Positions 30,374 to 33,016 of a DNA stretch of 33,016 nt are shown here, piece by piece. The position numbers and the translations under genes are program-made. The stretch's first letter is position 1. Each line of letters starts with the position of its first letter. The stretch lies in the NCBI GenBank assembly GCA_013203955.1, contig JABMOY010000120.1:1-33016 (forward strand). The letters are read 5' to 3'. This DNA is from Rhodospirillales bacterium. Its GTDB lineage: Bacteria > Pseudomonadota > Alphaproteobacteria > Rhodospirillales > Casp-alpha2. The notes under the pieces are model-generated. The model did no database searches. It saw only the letters and a list, made by a program, of their open reading frames with translations, and was not told where the DNA came from.

Positions 30374-31340
30374 ACCGGTCGAAGACGGCTTCAAATCGGG
30401 CAGCAATCTGGAGCGTGTGTTGGCCGAGGGGCGTTTTGCCGTAACCGGCGAATTGGGTCCGCCGAAAGGCATGAACATGGATTTGGTGCGCAAAAAAATC
30501 GGCTTGCTCAAGGGCTATGTCGACGCCGCAAATGTCACCGACAATCAGACCGGCATCGTCCGCCTGAGCAGCATTGCCACCGGCATCACTTGCCTTCAGG
30601 AAGGCCTGGAGCCAGTCATCCAAATGACGTGTCGCGATCGCAACCGTTTGGCCATTCAAAGCGATTTGATGGGTGCGGCGGTCCACGGCATCAAGAACGT
30701 GTTGTGCTTGTCCGGCGACCATCAATCTTTCGGCAACCATCCAGGGGCCAAGAATGTTCACGACCTGGATTCCATGCAATTAATCCGCATGGTTCAGGAA
30801 ATGCGCGACGAAAACAAATTTCAAAGCGGCGATGAAATCAAGGGCGGTGGCCCGGCGTTGTTCATCGGCGGCGCGGCCAGCCCCTTTTCCTCGCCGGTGG
30901 ACATGCGGCCCTTCCGGCTGGCGAAAAAGGTCGCCGCCGGCGCCGACTTCATTCAGACCCAGATGATTTTCGACATGGAACGGTTCAAAAAATACATGAA
31001 AAAAGTCGTCGAATTGGGGCTTCATGAAAAAGTCTCCATCCTGGCCGGGTTGGGGCCTTTGAAAAGCACCCCGATGGCCCGCTTCCTGCACGAAAAGGTC
31101 CCGGGGATAGAAGTTCCAGACCACCTTCTTGAAAGAATGGACGCCGCCGTCAAGGGCATCGACGAAAACGACAAAGACGCCCGCCAGGACGCCTGGCGAG
31201 CCGAAGGCATTAAGCTGTGCATCGAACAAATTCAAGAAGTCCGAGAAATCGAAGGCGTCGCCGGGGTTCACATCATGGCCATTGAATGGGAAGCCGCCAT
31301 CAAACCGATTGTCGAAGGCGCCGGCCTGCTTGACCGCTAA
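30348..31340 (+). CDS. metF: Methylenetetrahydrofolate reductase, MetF-type
   Basis: This protein of 330 residues has the MetF TIM-barrel fold and would interconvert 5,10-methylene- and 5-methyl-tetrahydrofolate with bound flavin. Family positions are readable: Glu in AVTGELGPPKG, QMTCRDRNR, the Asp of VLCLSGDHQ, and AGADFIQTQMIFD. I prefer ATG 30348 (GTG 30345 is the codon before) because GGAGG at 30334-30338 is well spaced. That ribosome site lies within the codons of the glutamate run at the end of the MetV-Rieske gene, giving tight coupling. With MetV next to it the pair should form a MetFV complex, which need not use NAD(P)H directly. Confidence 0.9.
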   Translation: MTTSSAQAKPVEDGFKSGSNLERVLAEGRFAVTGELGPPKGMNMDLVRKKIGLLKGYVDAANVTDNQTGIVRLSSIATGITCLQEGLEPVIQMTCRDRNRLAIQSDLMGAAVHGIKNVLCLSGDHQSFGNHPGAKNVHDLDSMQLIRMVQEMRDENKFQSGDEIKGGGPALFIGGAASPFSSPVDMRPFRLAKKVAAGADFIQTQMIFDMERFKKYMKKVVELGLHEKVSILAGLGPLKSTPMARFLHEKVPGIEVPDHLLERMDAAVKGIDENDKDARQDAWRAEGIKLCIEQIQEVREIEGVAGVHIMAIEWEAAIKPIVEGAGLLDR

Positions 31341-31344
31341 GAAC

Positions 31345-32364
31345 ATGATTGCCGCCACCCAAGCCTTCGACCCCGCCCTTTTAGTCCGCGACTACGGCGA
31401 CGTTGAGGACGAGGTCCGGGCGTGTCGGGAAAAGGCGGCCTTGTTCGATTTTTCCTTCATGTCGGTGGCACGGGTATCGGGACCCGACGCCGTAAAGGCG
31501 ATTTCCCGGCTGACGGACCGCGACTTGGGCGATTTGGCAGAAGGGCGGATACGCTATGCGCTTAGCCGCAACCCCAATGGCTGGCTCAGGTCCGATCTGA
31601 CCGTATGGAAAGAAGCCACCGACAGTTTCATGGTCATGAGCGGCCTTAAGCACGATATAACCGTGCTCGAGGAGGCAGCACGGACTGTCGATGTCACCGT
31701 CAAAGACCTCAGCCAGACGACCGCTGTCTTCGCCGTTCAAGGCCCGCAATCACTTGCTGTATTGAATGACTTAGGTCTGGGTGGCGGGCTCGGCGACTTG
31801 CCTTATTTCGGATTTTGGCGGTTTGAAATGGCCGGCGTTCCCTGCTTCATCGGGCGGCTCGGCTACACCGGCGAGCGGGGTTTTGAAATCGTGTTTCCGG
31901 AAAGCCCTGCCCCCAGCCTGTGGGCCCGGTTATCCGGTCGCGCCCGCCCAGGTGGCTTCGCCGCCGCCGATTGTCTCAGGATAGAGGCGGGGTTTGTCCT
32001 TTTTTCGAATGAATTCCGGCTGCCCGTCCGGGCCGAGGAAGCCGGCCTCGGCCGTTTTGCCGACGACGACGCCCGGCCTGCGCGCTATCGATTGGTCTGC
32101 TTTAAGGCGGAAAGCTTAGAACCGCCGGTCTTGTGGAGCCCGCCCGAGATTTTGGCGGCCCCGGAAGCGGGAGCCATTACTGTAACGTCGGCCTGTCACA
32201 GCGCCCTTGCCGGGGGCGTCTTGGGGTTGGGCTATGTGTTGGCGGCGGAACCAATTGGGGACGGCAAGCTCACCGACCCCAGCGGGCGTTTTAGTAATAT
32301 CACGGAAGTCCCAAGGCCCTTTTACGATCCTTCGAAGGAGCGGCCTCGGGGAGATTGGCGCTAA
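31345..32364 (+). CDS. GcvT-like tetrahydrofolate-dependent methyl/aminomethyltransferase
   Basis: This protein of 339 residues starts at ATG 31345, 4 bases after metF. The GcvT fold is seen in FDFSFMSVARVSGPDAVKAISRL, VFAVQGPQS, LGYTGERGFEIVFP and ADCLRIEAGF. The GG-x2-DDL motif of true T-proteins reads NGWLRSDL, so one of the two aspartates is Ser. No gcvH or gcvP is near, so a glycine-cleavage role is unlikely. GcvT relatives such as LigM/DesA and DmdA move methyl groups from O- or S-methyl compounds to tetrahydrofolate and often stand near metF. A demethylase role is therefore the best guess; the substrate is unknown. Confidence 0.83.
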   Translation: MIAATQAFDPALLVRDYGDVEDEVRACREKAALFDFSFMSVARVSGPDAVKAISRLTDRDLGDLAEGRIRYALSRNPNGWLRSDLTVWKEATDSFMVMSGLKHDITVLEEAARTVDVTVKDLSQTTAVFAVQGPQSLAVLNDLGLGGGLGDLPYFGFWRFEMAGVPCFIGRLGYTGERGFEIVFPESPAPSLWARLSGRARPGGFAAADCLRIEAGFVLFSNEFRLPVRAEEAGLGRFADDDARPARYRLVCFKAESLEPPVLWSPPEILAAPEAGAITVTSACHSALAGGVLGLGYVLAAEPIGDGKLTDPSGRFSNITEVPRPFYDPSKERPRGDWR

Positions 32365-32426
32365 GGTTGCGTGTTTTAAAACGGCGCGCTAACATTTTTT
32401 AAAGTGTAAATTAAGGGGAGGAAACC

Positions 32427-33016
32427 ATGACAAAACCGAAAGTACTGCTTTTCGATACCTGGGGAACCTTGGTCGATAATTACTCCATCGCCGATGTCAT
32501 CGAACAATACGTTTTTGAGTCCCATATCGCTCAAAGGGTCGCCCAAGACTGGCGGTTCCAGCATAAGTGGGCGATGTTCCACCTGACCCTCAGCGACAAT
32601 TTCGTGCCCCATCCCGGCTTGAACGAGGCCTGCCTGCGCTGGGCGCTCGATTTTAACAACGTCAAGCTGTCGGATGCCGAGATCAAGGACATCAACGGCC
32701 AATACCACAAGCTGAGAGCCTACCCGGATGTCGTCGGCGCCCTAAAGGACCTGAAGGGTCAAGGCCTGACCATCAAGATTGTCGCCAACCCGACGAAAAA
32801 GATGATCGAAGATCATAGTAAATTCGCCGGCACGTACGAGTACATCGACGAGATCATCAGTTCCGGCGAAGAAGCCCATGCCTTTAAACCGTCGCCCAAG
32901 GTTTACCAATTGGGGATTGAGCGCGCCGGTTGCGAAAAGGAAGAAATCCTTTGGGTCACCGGCCACCAGTGGGAAGCCTTCGGCGCCGTCCGCCAGGGCC
33001 TGCGGGTGGCTTGTAC
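32427..33016 (+). CDS. HAD-superfamily hydrolase, haloacid-dehalogenase type II-like (3' end outside window)
   Basis: The frame starts at ATG 32427 after AGGGGAGGAAA and is open to the window edge (196 residues seen). The N-terminal nucleophile motif is LLFDTWGTLVD with Asp10. Motif III is seen as AFKPSPKVYQLGI with its Lys, and motif II is weak (VANPTKK). The helical cap after residue 20 fits the 2-haloacid-dehalogenase/phosphatase group. It follows the GcvT-like gene by 62 bases and may be the last or a further member of the msm operon. Dehalogenase and phosphatase activity cannot be told apart here. Confidence 0.8.
   Translation, partial: MTKPKVLLFDTWGTLVDNYSIADVIEQYVFESHIAQRVAQDWRFQHKWAMFHLTLSDNFVPHPGLNEACLRWALDFNNVKLSDAEIKDINGQYHKLRAYPDVVGALKDLKGQGLTIKIVANPTKKMIEDHSKFAGTYEYIDEIISSGEEAHAFKPSPKVYQLGIERAGCEKEEILWVTGHQWEAFGAVRQGLRVAC

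Noticed and set aside
1-33016. Mobile elements, CRISPR arrays, tRNA or rRNA genes
   Set aside because: I saw no transposase or integrase frame, no regularly spaced repeats beyond the 16-bp tandem pair, and no cloverleaf or rRNA-like sequence.

Overview
The window looks like a chromosomal segment of a free-living, probably marine alphaproteobacterium of Rhodospirillales type. That placement is an inference from moderately high GC, compact operons with ATGA/GTGA overlaps, and the gene content; no rRNA, tRNA, IS element or CRISPR array is visible. The theme is scavenging and oxidation of small C1/C2 organophosphorus and organosulfur compounds.

Left part (1-10836): the tail of an SDR gene, an amidase and a TauE/SafE permease form a small plus-strand operon. 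A LysR gene reads toward it and away from a complete phosphonate module: binding protein phnD, ATPase phnC, two phnE permeases, phosphonoacetate hydrolase phnA, a zinc-type alcohol dehydrogenase and an aldehyde dehydrogenase. Together these suggest uptake of a two-carbon phosphonate and oxidation alcohol -> phosphonoacetaldehyde -> phosphonoacetate -> acetate + phosphate. No PhnW transaminase is present, so a hydroxy- rather than an amino-phosphonate is the likelier entry compound.

Middle (10837-18914): an EamA exporter, a PanB-like hydroxymethyltransferase, a second TauE/SafE permease, a small tail-anchored Cys-rich protein, a second LysR regulator with two LysR-type operators in front of it, a GldA/GldFG-like ABC-2 system, and a two-helix membrane protein.

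Right part (18915-33016): a divergent pair of long operons. Leftward runs a five-gene nitrate/sulfonate-type ABC importer (one binding protein, two permeases, two ATPases). Rightward runs a methanesulfonate monooxygenase set (msmABCD, identified by the unusual 26-residue Rieske spacer in MsmA). It continues without a break into a stand-alone cNMP-binding protein, a three-module iron-sulfur protein (ferredoxin + two [4Fe-4S] + MvhD), a MetV protein fused to a second Rieske ferredoxin, MetF, a GcvT-like folate methyltransferase and a HAD hydrolase cut by the window end. The 720-bp divergent promoter carries the same TTGATA-N9-TATCAA operator that stands twice before the LysR gene at 14414.

The most novel part is the downstream half of the msm operon. 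Folate C1 chemistry (MetF/MetV/GcvT) is physically joined, by a MetV-Rieske fusion, to the electron chain of a Rieske oxygenase. A second notable signal is that the two importer ATPases carry complementary defects that would fall in one and the same composite ATP site.
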